A stretch of 64,000 bases of DNA. Source: Myxococcales bacterium (GTDB lineage: Bacteria > Myxococcota_A > Polyangia > Polyangiales > JADJMO01). The first letter of the stretch is position 1; every line of letters begins with the position of its first letter. The stretch is from assembly GCA_016709545.1 (NCBI GenBank), contig JADJMO010000020.1, forward strand, positions 119,769 to 183,768, given 5' to 3'. Shown in pieces: positions 12,027 through 20,034 of this stretch. The position numbers and the translations under genes were made by a program. The notes under the pieces were generated by a model. It made no database searches. It was not told the origin of the DNA and was given only the letters and a program-made list of their open reading frames with translations.

Positions 12027-12578
12027 TCACGGGGGCACGTCCTTGCGCGCGATCGCGCCGCGGTCGGCCATGCCCAGCAGGGCGCGGACCGCCACGTCAC
12101 GCCGTGGCTTGGGCATCCCCGAGAGGGCCCCGACCAGCGCGGTCGCGCAGGCCCGCCAGGCTCCGGGCTCGAGCTCCTCGAGCTGGGTGCGCTGGCCCGC
12201 GAGCGTGGCCAGGGTGTCGAGCGCGAGCACCGATCGCTCGAGGTGGGTGCCGAGGACGAGCGCCGTCAGCGTGGAGAGGGCAGGGGTGGGGTCGGGCACG
12301 TAGGCCAGCGCCAGGATCGCGGCGCGCCGATCCTCCGGCGCTGCCGCCGGGTCCGCCGCGACCTCTCCGAGGCGGTCCACTCCCTCGAGATCGGCGAGGC
12401 GGGCCAGGTCGAGGCCGTCGCCGGTCCGGGCCTCCGGCCAGCGCGGGTCGGCGCGCGGCGCCGAGGCGGCCGGGGAGGTCGCCGCCGAGGACGCGCTCGC
12501 GACCGTGCCCGCGTCGCCCGTCGCGGGTGGCTTGCGGCGGCAGGCCATGGCCCCGGTCAAGAGGACCCCCACGAGCAT
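12027..12578 (-). CDS. putative lipoprotein with HEAT-like helices
   Basis: 183 residues starting MLVGVLLTGAMACRR, a lipoprotein-type signal with a candidate lipidated Cys13, though the lipobox (AMAC) is weak. An Ala/Ser/Pro linker follows, then alpha-helical repeats (RRAAILALAYVPD, ERSVLALDTLATLAG, RRDVAVRALLGMAD) that resemble HEAT repeats. The longer reading frame upstream of ATG 12578 lacks sensible coding content and overlaps the rimP promoter, so I prefer this start. Function unknown; probably anchored in the cell envelope. It is divergent from the rimP-nusA operon. Confidence 0.6.
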   Translation of the reverse strand: MLVGVLLTGAMACRRKPPATGDAGTVASASSAATSPAASAPRADPRWPEARTGDGLDLARLADLEGVDRLGEVAADPAAAPEDRRAAILALAYVPDPTPALSTLTALVLGTHLERSVLALDTLATLAGQRTQLEELEPGAWRACATALVGALSGMPKPRRDVAVRALLGMADRGAIARKDVPP

Positions 12579-12630
12579 CGCGCGCCGCACGGTCGGGGAG
12601 GTAGCGTGCCCAGCGCGGCGCACGTAGGGC

Positions 12631-12658
12631 TTGAAGGAGAGCCCATTAAGAGTAATAT
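12631..12658 (+). promoter_or_regulatory. sigma70-type promoter of the rimP-nusA operon
   Basis: TTGAAG (-35) and TAATAT (-10) separated by 16 bases, the closest match to the vegetative consensus I found in this GC-rich window. The predicted transcription start near 12665 gives a leader of about 80 nt before rimP. Confidence 0.6.
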
Positions 12659-12707
12659 GCGCGCGCCTCCGCGCGGGCCTCTGCCGCACGGAACGGGAGA
12701 CACCGCC

Positions 12708-12737
12708 AAGCGGGCCCCTGTTGGGTCCGCTTTTTTT
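12708..12737 (+). terminator. intrinsic terminator/attenuator in the rimP leader
   Basis: A ten-base-pair stem (AAGCGGGCCC with GGGTCCGCTT, one G-U pair) and a five-base loop run into seven T residues at 12731-12737. It lies between the promoter and the rimP ATG at 12746, with only eight bases left after the T tract. Every transcript of the operon must pass it, so it should act as an attenuator. The upstream GGGCC segment near 12675 could pair with its left arm as an antiterminator (inference). Confidence 0.65.
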
Positions 12738-12745
12738 CATTCGCA

Positions 12746-13549
12746 ATGCCCAAGTCCCACCGCAAACCCGCCCGCACGCGCCCCTCTCTCGAGGGTGGGC
12801 GTCCTGCTGCCAAGGGTGTCGTGCGTGGGGCTGCGCCGGGTCGGCCTTCGGGGGCGGCGAGGGGCGCGGTGGCGAAGCCCAAGCCCAAGACCGAGCAGGC
12901 CGTGGCGCCCGAGGCGATCGGCACGGTCGCACCCGCGCAGACCGCGGCGGCCGTCGAAGAGGTGGCGGCGCCCATCCTGGCTGCCCACCGCTGTGAGCTC
13001 GTGCAGCTCGAGTTCCGCCGCGAGCCCCACGGCTGGGTGCTCCGTCTCTACGTCGAGCGCGTCGGCCACGATCCGCGCCTGGCTGTCGGAGGCGTCAACC
13101 TCGAGGCCTGCTCGCGCATCAGCCGCGATCTCTCGATGGCGCTCGACGTCGCTGGCACCATCGACCACGCCTATCACCTCGAGATCTCGAGCCCCGGCCT
13201 CGAGCGCCCGCTCGCGAGCCTGGCCCACTACGCGCGCTTCGCGGGGTTGCCCGCCAAGATCGTCCTGCGCGTGCCCTATGCCCCCTCGGCGGGGCGCCCG
13301 GGTGCAGGGCATCGCGTGCTCCAGGGCGAGCTCCTCGGCGTCGACGGCGACCAGGTCCGCATCCGCGACCAGGGCCTGGGCGAGGCGGCGGTGCCGTTCG
13401 GCGACATCGCGCGGGCGCACCTCGTCTACGTGCCGCCGCAGGCGCCTTCAGCAACCGGCGGGCCCAAGAAGAAGACCCGAACAGAAGACCCGACCGCGCG
13501 GGAGACCGCGCACGATCGACAGTGGCACGACGCGGAGAACGAACGATGA
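12746..13549 (+). CDS. rimP: ribosome maturation factor RimP
   Basis: 267 residues. RimP binds the 30S subunit and is needed for its late maturation. The core (about residues 60-230) carries the family pattern: LVQLEFRREPHGWVLRLYVER, a long helix with CSRISRDLS, YHLEISSPGLERPL and a C-terminal SH3-like barrel ending in RAHLVYV. A 55-residue basic/Ala-rich N-terminal extension and a charged tail are additional; an internal start cannot be excluded. The ATG at 12746 follows the terminator hairpin directly. The stop overlaps nusA as ATGA. Confidence 0.85.
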   Translation: MPKSHRKPARTRPSLEGGRPAAKGVVRGAAPGRPSGAARGAVAKPKPKTEQAVAPEAIGTVAPAQTAAAVEEVAAPILAAHRCELVQLEFRREPHGWVLRLYVERVGHDPRLAVGGVNLEACSRISRDLSMALDVAGTIDHAYHLEISSPGLERPLASLAHYARFAGLPAKIVLRVPYAPSAGRPGAGHRVLQGELLGVDGDQVRIRDQGLGEAAVPFGDIARAHLVYVPPQAPSATGGPKKKTRTEDPTARETAHDRQWHDAENER

Positions 13550-15174
13550 TGAACGCAGCGCAGGGCGGAGCAGGGGGCGACGTCACTCTTTCCTCGATGA
13601 TCGACATGGTCGCCAAGGAGAAGGGCATCGACCGCAAGGTGCTCGTCGAGACGGTCGAGCAGGCCATCCTGAAGGCCGCGCAGAACGCCTTCGGCGAGGA
13701 TCGCGAGCTCGAGGCGAAGTTCTCCGAGGAGGCTGGCCAGGTCGACCTCCACATGTACATGACCGTCGTCGACCGCCCGGTGGAGAAGCCCGGCAGCGAG
13801 GTCACGCTCGAGGAGGCGCAATCGTCGGGCCTCGAGGCGGATCTCGGCGAGGAGCTCGGCTTCCAGATCTTCTACCTGCCGAAGGACCTCGAGAAGGCCA
13901 AGCAGCAGGACAAGGACTTCGGGAAGATCCTGAAGATCCCGATGACGGCCACCCAGTTCGGCCGCATCGCCGCCCAGGCCGCCAAGCAGGTGCTCATCCA
14001 GCGCCTCCGCGACGCCGAGCGCGACATCGTCTTCAACGAGTACAAGGACCGCAAGGGCGAGCTGATCCGCGGGATCGTCCGCCGCTTCGAGCGCGGCAAC
14101 AACATCATCGTCGACCTCGGGCGCACCGAGGCGGTGCTCCCCTACCGCGAGCAGACCCCGCGCGAGACCTACCGCGCCGGCGACCGCATCGTCGCGCTCC
14201 TCAAGGAGATCGACCGCAAGGGCCCCGGCCCGCAGATCGTGCTGTCCCGCGCCGATCCCCGCCTCGCCGAGAAGCTCTTCGAGGCCGAGGTCCCCGAGAT
14301 CGACGAGGGCATCGTCATCGTCAAGGCGTGCGCCCGCGAAGCCGGTGCGCGCACCAAGATCGCGGTCACCTCGCGCGACAGCGACGTCGATCCGGTGGGC
14401 GCGTGCGTCGGCATGAAGGGCTCGCGCGTGCAGGCCGTCGTGCAGGAGCTCCGCGGCGAGAAGATCGACATCGTCCCCTGGGACCGTGACCCGGCGCGCT
14501 TCGTGTGCGCGGCGATCCAGCCCGCCGAGGTGCACAAGGTCATCCTCGACGAGGCCGACGGCCGCATGGAGCTCGTGGTCCCCGACGAGAAGCTCTCGCT
14601 CGCCATCGGGCGCAAGGGCCAGAACGTCCGCCTCGCGGCCCAGCTCACCGGCTGGAAGCTCGACATCATCAGCGAGTCCAAGTTCCGCGCGATGGAGGAA
14701 GAGGCCGTCACCGGTCTCCAGAGCATCGCCGGCGTGCCGGACGCGGTGGCCCGCTCGATGTACCGCCTCGGGTTCCGCTCGGTCGAAGAGGTCGCCGACG
14801 CGAGCCCCGAGGAGCTCTCGGGGATCCCCGGGGTCGGCTCGGTCGACGAGGCCGCCGTGGTCCGCGCTGCGGCCGAGACCGCCCTCGAGCAGTCCCGCGC
14901 CGAGCGCGTGCGCACGGCGGCGTCGTCGGGGGCCCCGCTCAGCGGCCTCGATCGCCTGCTGCTCGTCCGCGGCATCAACGACAAGCTCGCCGAGCAGCTC
15001 ACGCAGCTCGGCTACCGCACGCCCGAGGACATCGTCCGCGAGGCCGAAGACAAGTTCGCGGTCAAGACCAGCCTCGGCATGAAGAAGTCGCGCGTCGTCC
15101 GCGCGGGCGCCCAGGCCTACCTCGACGTCGAGCAGAAGGTCCTCGCGGGCGCTTCGGCCGCGAAGGAGGGTTGA
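13546..15174 (+). CDS. nusA: transcription termination/antitermination factor NusA
   Basis: About 542 residues. NusA binds RNA polymerase and modulates pausing, termination and antitermination. Domain order is normal: N-terminal polymerase-binding domain, S1 domain (GELIRGIVRRFERGNNIIVDLGRTEAVLPYREQ), two KH domains (VGACVGMKGSRVQAVVQELRGEKIDI; LAIGRKGQNVRLAAQLTGW), then two helix-hairpin-helix repeats (GIPGVGSVDEAAV and a later copy). ATG at 13546 overlaps the rimP stop; a second in-frame ATG follows at once. NusA autoregulates its operon in E. coli, which fits the terminator in the leader here. Confidence 0.95.
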   Translation: MMNAAQGGAGGDVTLSSMIDMVAKEKGIDRKVLVETVEQAILKAAQNAFGEDRELEAKFSEEAGQVDLHMYMTVVDRPVEKPGSEVTLEEAQSSGLEADLGEELGFQIFYLPKDLEKAKQQDKDFGKILKIPMTATQFGRIAAQAAKQVLIQRLRDAERDIVFNEYKDRKGELIRGIVRRFERGNNIIVDLGRTEAVLPYREQTPRETYRAGDRIVALLKEIDRKGPGPQIVLSRADPRLAEKLFEAEVPEIDEGIVIVKACAREAGARTKIAVTSRDSDVDPVGACVGMKGSRVQAVVQELRGEKIDIVPWDRDPARFVCAAIQPAEVHKVILDEADGRMELVVPDEKLSLAIGRKGQNVRLAAQLTGWKLDIISESKFRAMEEEAVTGLQSIAGVPDAVARSMYRLGFRSVEEVADASPEELSGIPGVGSVDEAAVVRAAAETALEQSRAERVRTAASSGAPLSGLDRLLLVRGINDKLAEQLTQLGYRTPEDIVREAEDKFAVKTSLGMKKSRVVRAGAQAYLDVEQKVLAGASAAKEG

Positions 15175-15179
15175 GGGAA

Positions 15180-16076
15180 GTGCTCTTGGCCCAGACGCGC
15201 AACCACCCACGCGGCCGCCGGCCTTCGACCGACAACCGGTCGCAGGGCGCGACACGCTCGCACCTCCGGTCCCCGCCGACGGTGGGGGGCGAGCAGGCGA
15301 GCGGACAGGTGCCCCGTGGGTCCGCCTCGGAGGCCGCCACCGCTGCGCGTTCGCGCATCAGCGGTCGGTTCTCCGGGCAAGCCGCGGCCCGGGTCGAGCT
15401 GCGCACCTGCGTCGGTTGTGGCGAGCAGGGCGAGGCGTCGCGCCTGGTGCGCCTCGTGCTCGCGGGTGAGGGCGCGCCGACGGAGGCCGAGGCCGAGGCG
15501 GCGGCGGCGCCGCCCGAGGCGCCGGAGAGCGCGAGCAAGGCGGCCGCCACGGTGGTCGTCGACGCGAAGGGCGGCCGGTTCGGCCGCGGCGCGCACGTGC
15601 ACCCGCTCCGCGCGTGCCTCGAGCGCGCGCAGAAGGGGCTGTCCCGCAGCTTCCGCTGCAAGGTCACCGTCCACCCCGCCGAGCTCGCCGAGGCCATCCA
15701 GGTGGCCTACGCGCGGCGCATCGTCGGTCTGCTCGGGGGTGGTGTGCGGGCGGGGCTCGTGGTCATCGGCACCGACGCGGTGGTCGAGTCGATCCGCGCG
15801 AACCGCGCGATGCTGGTGCTGGTCGCCGCCGATGCGGCCGCGGCCTCGCAGCGGGGTGAGATTGCCGGCGCGATCGGCGCCGGGAAGGCGTTGGTGCTCT
15901 GGGATCGTGCGCGGCTTGCCGCTGCGCTCGGTCGAGCGTCCTCCATGGCGCGTGAAGGCGTCGCGGTGGCGAGTGTCCTCGATCCGCGCCTGGCGCGGGC
16001 CGTGCGCGAGTCTTGGGTGGCGATGAACGTGACTTCGGAAGTGGGCAGGATCGTCGAAGGGTCGGAGAGCGCGTGA
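15180..16076 (+). CDS. YlxR (RnpM-like) and YlxQ/L7Ae RNA-binding fusion
   Basis: 298 residues. The first domain (about 60-155) is YlxR: RTCVGCGEQ near the N-terminus and GGRFGRGAHVHPLRACLERAQKG; YlxR is a small RNA-binding protein reported to modulate RNase P in Bacillus. The second domain (about 165-260) is L7Ae-like: RIVGLLGGGVRAGLVVIGTDAV and LVLVAADAAAASQ, as in YlxQ. In Bacillus these are separate genes between nusA and infB; here they are fused at the same site. I chose GTG 15180 because AAGGAGG sits at 15163-15169 with good spacing; the TTG at 15171 is too close to it. The stop overlaps infB by one base. Confidence 0.8.
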   Translation: MLLAQTRNHPRGRRPSTDNRSQGATRSHLRSPPTVGGEQASGQVPRGSASEAATAARSRISGRFSGQAAARVELRTCVGCGEQGEASRLVRLVLAGEGAPTEAEAEAAAAPPEAPESASKAAATVVVDAKGGRFGRGAHVHPLRACLERAQKGLSRSFRCKVTVHPAELAEAIQVAYARRIVGLLGGGVRAGLVVIGTDAVVESIRANRAMLVLVAADAAAASQRGEIAGAIGAGKALVLWDRARLAAALGRASSMAREGVAVASVLDPRLARAVRESWVAMNVTSEVGRIVEGSESA

Positions 16077-18994
16077 TGAGCAAGGTGCGGGTCTACGAAG
16101 TCGCCAAGCAGCTCGGTATCGACGAGCAGGCTGCGCTCGCGCTGCTGCAACAGCAGGGTGCTCCGGTGCGAAACCGGTTGAGCGCAGTGGAACAAGACGT
16201 GGCCGATCGGGCCAAGCGGGCGCTCGAGCGCTCGAAGGCTGCCTCGGTCGTCGAGGAGCGGATCCGGCCCACGGTGGTGCGCCGCAAGGCCACGCCGCGT
16301 GCCGACGAGGCCGCGCCGGTCTCGGCGCCCGGGTCGGTCTCGGTAGGGGCCGTCTCTGGCCGGACCAACGGCGAGGCCGACACCCATCCGGCGGACCTCG
16401 CGCCGATCGATGTACGTCCGGTCGAGCGGGCCGAGCCCGTACGTCGCGTCGAGCGGCGGGAGGAGCCCGCGCAGCCATCGCGCGAGCCCGCGCATCGTGA
16501 GGCCGTCCAGCGTGAGGCCGTCCAGCCTCGCCGTGAGACACCACATCGCGAGCCCAAGGCCGAGAAGAAGGCGGTCGAGAAGGTCGAGGCGCGCGAGCAC
16601 CCCGAACCCGTCGCCGCTGTCGAGACGCCCGTCGCCGAGCGCCCTGCTGCGGTCGAGCGGGTCGCCGAGCCCGAGCCCCGTCACGAAGAGCCGGCCCCCA
16701 CGCCGGTCGTCGTCGAGGTCCAGCGCGAGGAGCCCGCCGCTCCCGCGGCCGAGCCTGTGCGCGAGGAGCCTGCCCACGCGGCGCCCGCCCACGAACCCGA
16801 GGTGGTGGAGTATGTCCCCGAGGCGCCGGTCGAGACCGCCGCCGCGGAGCCGACGTCGACGGGGTCGGGCCAGTCGGTCCGCCCGCCGCCCAAGACCGGC
16901 ATCGAGACCTGGGCCGGCCGGCCTGGTGTCCCCATGCCCCAGCCCGTGCAGAGCCGCTCGACCACCATGCGTGGTCCGCTCGGTGGCGCCTCGGGCAACA
17001 CGATGCAGCGTCGCGGCGTCCAGTACGATCCGCGCCGTGATGCCAGCCCGCCCGGTCGCCCGATGGGCGGCGGCATCCGCCCGGGCATGCCCGGTCAGCG
17101 GCCCGGCATGGGCGGTCGCCCCGGCATCGGCGGCGCGAGCGGCATGAAGGGGCGCGGCGCAGGCCCCGCCACCCTCCGTCGTCCGGGGCCGGCCCCCGGC
17201 ACCGCCGAGATGGCCGCGCACAAGAAGGTCATCAAGATCGACGAGAAGGTCACCCTGGCCTCGCTCGCGGCCCGCATGAGCCTCAAGGCCACCGACGTGC
17301 TCATGAAGCTCATGCAGATGGGCATGAGCGGCGTGAACATCAACACGACCCTCGACTCCGACACCGCGAAGATCCTCGCCGGCGAGTTCGGTTGGTCGGT
17401 CGAGGACGTGGCCTTCAGCGAGGCCGACCAGCTCAAGGAAGTGCGCGGCGAAGAGACCGTCATCGTCGAGGACACCGACCTCGAGCTCCGCCCGCCGGTC
17501 GTCACCGTCATGGGTCACGTCGACCACGGCAAGACCTCGCTCCTCGACCGGATCCGCAAGACCACGGTCGCGGCCGGCGAGGCGGGTGGCATCACCCAGC
17601 ACATCGGCGCCTACCGCGTGAAGACGAGCCGCGGCGACATCGCCTTCCTCGACACGCCGGGCCACGCGGCGTTCACCCAGATGCGCGCCCGCGGCGCCCA
17701 GGTCACCGACATCGTGGTCCTGGTCGTCGCCGCCGACGACGGCGTCATGCCCCAGACCCGCGAGGCGGTCGCCCATGCGCGCGCCGCCAAGGTGCCGATC
17801 GTCGTCGCCGTCAACAAGGTCGACAAGCCCGAGGCCGATCCGCAGCGCCCGCGCCGCGAGCTCATGGAGCTCGAGCTCGTGCCCGAGGAGCTCGGCGGCG
17901 ACACCATGTTCGTCGACGTCTCGGCCAAGACCGGCCAGGGCATCGAGATGCTGCTCGAGTCGCTGGCCCTCCAGGCCGAGGTGCTCGAGCTGCGCGCCAA
18001 CGAGAAGAAGCCCGGCACCGGCACGGTCATCGAGGCCATGCTCGACCGCGGCAAGGGCCCCGTCGCCCGCATCCTCGTCCGCGACGGCACGCTGCGCGTG
18101 GGCGACTTCGTCCTCGCCGGCCCCGCGTTCGGCAAGGTCCGCGCGATGACCGACGAGCACGGACGCGCGGTCCCCAAGGCCGGCCCGTCCACGCCGGTCG
18201 AGGTCCTCGGCCTCTCCGACGTCCCCAACGCCGGCGACTCCGTCGACGTCGTCAAGGACCCGCGCAAGGCCCAGGAGCTCGCCGACCAGCGCAAGGCCAA
18301 GGTGCAGCGCTCGATCATGCCGCAGTCGGCGCGCGTGTCCCTCGAGGACCTCGCCACCCGCGCGGCCCAGTCGGGTCAGCTGGAGCTCCGGCTCGTCATC
18401 AAGGCCGACGTGCAGGGCTCGGTCGAGGCCGTCGCCGACTCGCTCCAGAAGCTGACGGGCGAGAAGGTCAAGGTCACGGTCGTGCACAGCGCGGTCGGCG
18501 CCATCACCGAGGGCGACGTCAACCTCGCCACCGCGTCCAAGGCCATCGTCATCGGCTTCAACGTGCGCCCGGCCGGCAAGGCCCAGCAGCTCGCGGACAC
18601 CGAGGGCGTGCAGATCCGCCTCTACAACATCATCTACAACGCGGTCGACGACGTGAAGAAGGCCATGGAAGGCCTGCTCGCGCCGACGATCGTCGAGAAG
18701 TTCCTCGGCCGCGCCGAGGTCCGCCAGGCCTTCAACATCAGCAAGGTCGGCATGGTCGCTGGCTGCATGGTGGTCGACGGCACGATGAAGCGCGCCGCTT
18801 CCAAGGTCCGCCTCATCCGCGACTCCGCCGTGGTGTGGGAGGGCAAGATCGGTGGCCTCCGTCACATCAAGGAGGACAAGCGCGAGATCGAGAAGGGCTT
18901 CGAGTGCGGCATCAGCCTCGACAACTACAGCGACATCAAGCCCGGTGACTTCATCGAGTGCTACGACGTCGAAGAGGTCGCGGCGACGCTCTGA
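16076..18994 (+). CDS. infB: translation initiation factor IF-2
   Basis: 972 residues. GTPase that brings fMet-tRNA to the 30S P site and joins the subunits. An N-terminal IF2N domain (VRVYEVAKQLGIDEQAALALLQQQG) is followed by about 300 low-complexity residues rich in Glu/Pro/Ala and then Gly/Met/Arg. A second IF2N domain follows (TLASLAARMSLKATDVLMKLM). The G domain has GHVDHGKT (about 479-486), DTPGHAAF and NKVDKP. The C-terminal domains end in DIKPGDFIECYDVEEV. ATG 16076 shares one base with the preceding stop. The long linker is usual for Myxococcota IF-2. Confidence 0.95.
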   Translation: MSKVRVYEVAKQLGIDEQAALALLQQQGAPVRNRLSAVEQDVADRAKRALERSKAASVVEERIRPTVVRRKATPRADEAAPVSAPGSVSVGAVSGRTNGEADTHPADLAPIDVRPVERAEPVRRVERREEPAQPSREPAHREAVQREAVQPRRETPHREPKAEKKAVEKVEAREHPEPVAAVETPVAERPAAVERVAEPEPRHEEPAPTPVVVEVQREEPAAPAAEPVREEPAHAAPAHEPEVVEYVPEAPVETAAAEPTSTGSGQSVRPPPKTGIETWAGRPGVPMPQPVQSRSTTMRGPLGGASGNTMQRRGVQYDPRRDASPPGRPMGGGIRPGMPGQRPGMGGRPGIGGASGMKGRGAGPATLRRPGPAPGTAEMAAHKKVIKIDEKVTLASLAARMSLKATDVLMKLMQMGMSGVNINTTLDSDTAKILAGEFGWSVEDVAFSEADQLKEVRGEETVIVEDTDLELRPPVVTVMGHVDHGKTSLLDRIRKTTVAAGEAGGITQHIGAYRVKTSRGDIAFLDTPGHAAFTQMRARGAQVTDIVVLVVAADDGVMPQTREAVAHARAAKVPIVVAVNKVDKPEADPQRPRRELMELELVPEELGGDTMFVDVSAKTGQGIEMLLESLALQAEVLELRANEKKPGTGTVIEAMLDRGKGPVARILVRDGTLRVGDFVLAGPAFGKVRAMTDEHGRAVPKAGPSTPVEVLGLSDVPNAGDSVDVVKDPRKAQELADQRKAKVQRSIMPQSARVSLEDLATRAAQSGQLELRLVIKADVQGSVEAVADSLQKLTGEKVKVTVVHSAVGAITEGDVNLATASKAIVIGFNVRPAGKAQQLADTEGVQIRLYNIIYNAVDDVKKAMEGLLAPTIVEKFLGRAEVRQAFNISKVGMVAGCMVVDGTMKRAASKVRLIRDSAVVWEGKIGGLRHIKEDKREIEKGFECGISLDNYSDIKPGDFIECYDVEEVAATL

Positions 18995-19316
18995 TGTTCG
19001 TAGGAGTCTCACGTCTGTCGTTCCACATCCCGGGGCTCGCTCGCTGAAGGACAAGCGCCAGGTGGTGCGGTCGTTCCGCGATCGGGTCCGCGCGCGGCTC
19101 GACGTGAGCATCGCGGAGGTCGCCCACCCGGATCTCCACCAGCGCGCCACGTTCGGCGTGGCGGTGGTCTCGGGGGACTCGGCGGTCTGCGACGAGATGC
19201 TCGCGCGGGTCGGCTCGCTCGCGACCGACGTGCGTGACGCCGTCCTCCTCGACCGCTCGACCGAGATCCTGAACGTCGGAGACGCGGCATTCCCCACGGA
19301 GTCGGAGGCCCAGTGA
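18994..19316 (+). CDS. DUF503 (YlxP-like) protein, one-base frameshift
   Basis: DUF503 family, usually found between infB and rbfA as here. The start MFVGVSRLSFHIPG lies in frame 1 from ATG 18994, overlapping the infB stop; the rest (ARSLKDKRQVVRSFRDRVRARLDVSIAEV) is in frame 3. The break is in a GGGG run near 19033, where a fifth G restores HIPGARSLKDKRQ, the family signature. About 107 residues when repaired. Function unknown; its position suggests a role with the ribosome. Confidence 0.8.
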
Positions 19317-19705
19317 GCGAGGTCAAGCGCACCGATCGAGTCGCCTCGGCCGCCCAGCAGGTCCTGGCCGAGCTGCTCCTCCGCGAGGTCCGCGACCCGC
19401 GGCTCGTGTTCGTCTCCGTCACCGAGGTGCGGCCCACGGCCGATCTCTCGCTCTTGCGGGTGATGGTGCGGCGCTCGATCGACGACGGCGCCGTCACGCC
19501 GAAGACCATCCTCGAGGCGCTCGAGCGCTGCAGCGGGTTCCTGCGTCGCGAGGTGGGCCAGCGGCTCAAGCTGCGGCACGCGCCGGCGCTCGCCTTCCAC
19601 TACGACGAGGCTCCCGAGAAGCGCGGTCGGATCGACGCGCTCTTGGCCGAAATAGCCAACGACCCCAAGGCTCAGGATGAAGGAGAGGGGGAGGGCAAGC
19701 CGTGA
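19313..19705 (+). CDS. rbfA: ribosome-binding factor A
   Basis: 130 residues. RbfA binds 16S rRNA in the 30S subunit during late assembly. The KH-like fold is recognisable: RVASAAQQVLAELLLREVRDPRL, VFVSVTEVRPTADLSLLRV, a helix, and LRREVGQRLKLRHAPALAFHYDE. GTG start at 19313 overlaps the DUF503 stop (GTGA). The tail is acidic and the stop overlaps the next gene. Confidence 0.9.
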   Translation: MSEVKRTDRVASAAQQVLAELLLREVRDPRLVFVSVTEVRPTADLSLLRVMVRRSIDDGAVTPKTILEALERCSGFLRREVGQRLKLRHAPALAFHYDEAPEKRGRIDALLAEIANDPKAQDEGEGEGKP

Positions 19706-20019
19706 CCGCGGACGAGGTGAAGCAGGCTCGCAAGACCCTCAAGTGCTCGACCAAGGAGCTGGCGCTCGCCCTCGAGGTCGAGCCCGCCCTGGTCGCCGCC
19801 TGGGAGCTGGGGGAGAAGTTCCCGACCAAGCAGAACGTGGAGCGCATCCAGGCGCTCGTCGAGGGCGGCCCCGACCTGATCCCGCGCAAGGCCAAGGGGG
19901 CCGATCCCCTGGAAGCGCTGCGCGACCCGGACACCTGGGCGTTGATCCGGAAGATCCTCGCCCACCCGAAGCTCCGGGCCGAGGTCGCAAAGATCGCCGA
20001 CAAATACTCAGACCTCTGA
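19702..20019 (+). CDS. small XRE-type helix-turn-helix protein
   Basis: 105 residues. The N-terminal half, TADEVKQARKTLKCSTKELALALEVEPALVAAWELGEKFP, has the spacing of a Cro/C1-type HTH (helices at about 4-12, 16-23 and 27-35). The C-terminal half is helical with no known domain. The GTG start overlaps the rbfA stop, so it belongs to the translation-factor operon. It may be a DNA-binding regulator or a protein-protein module; no target is evident. Confidence 0.6.
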   Translation: MTADEVKQARKTLKCSTKELALALEVEPALVAAWELGEKFPTKQNVERIQALVEGGPDLIPRKAKGADPLEALRDPDTWALIRKILAHPKLRAEVAKIADKYSDL

Positions 20020-20034
20020 TAGGCTCGCTCCCGC

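Noticed and set aside
12027..12932. A 301-residue start for the lipoprotein gene.
   Set aside because: The extra N-terminus is antisense to the rimP start, the terminator and the promoter. The signal peptide begins at ATG 12578.
15707..19600. A 1297-residue antisense reading frame across infB.
   Set aside because: It is a GC-rich shadow with Asp/Leu/Gly-biased composition, opposite clearly real infB, ylxP and rbfA.
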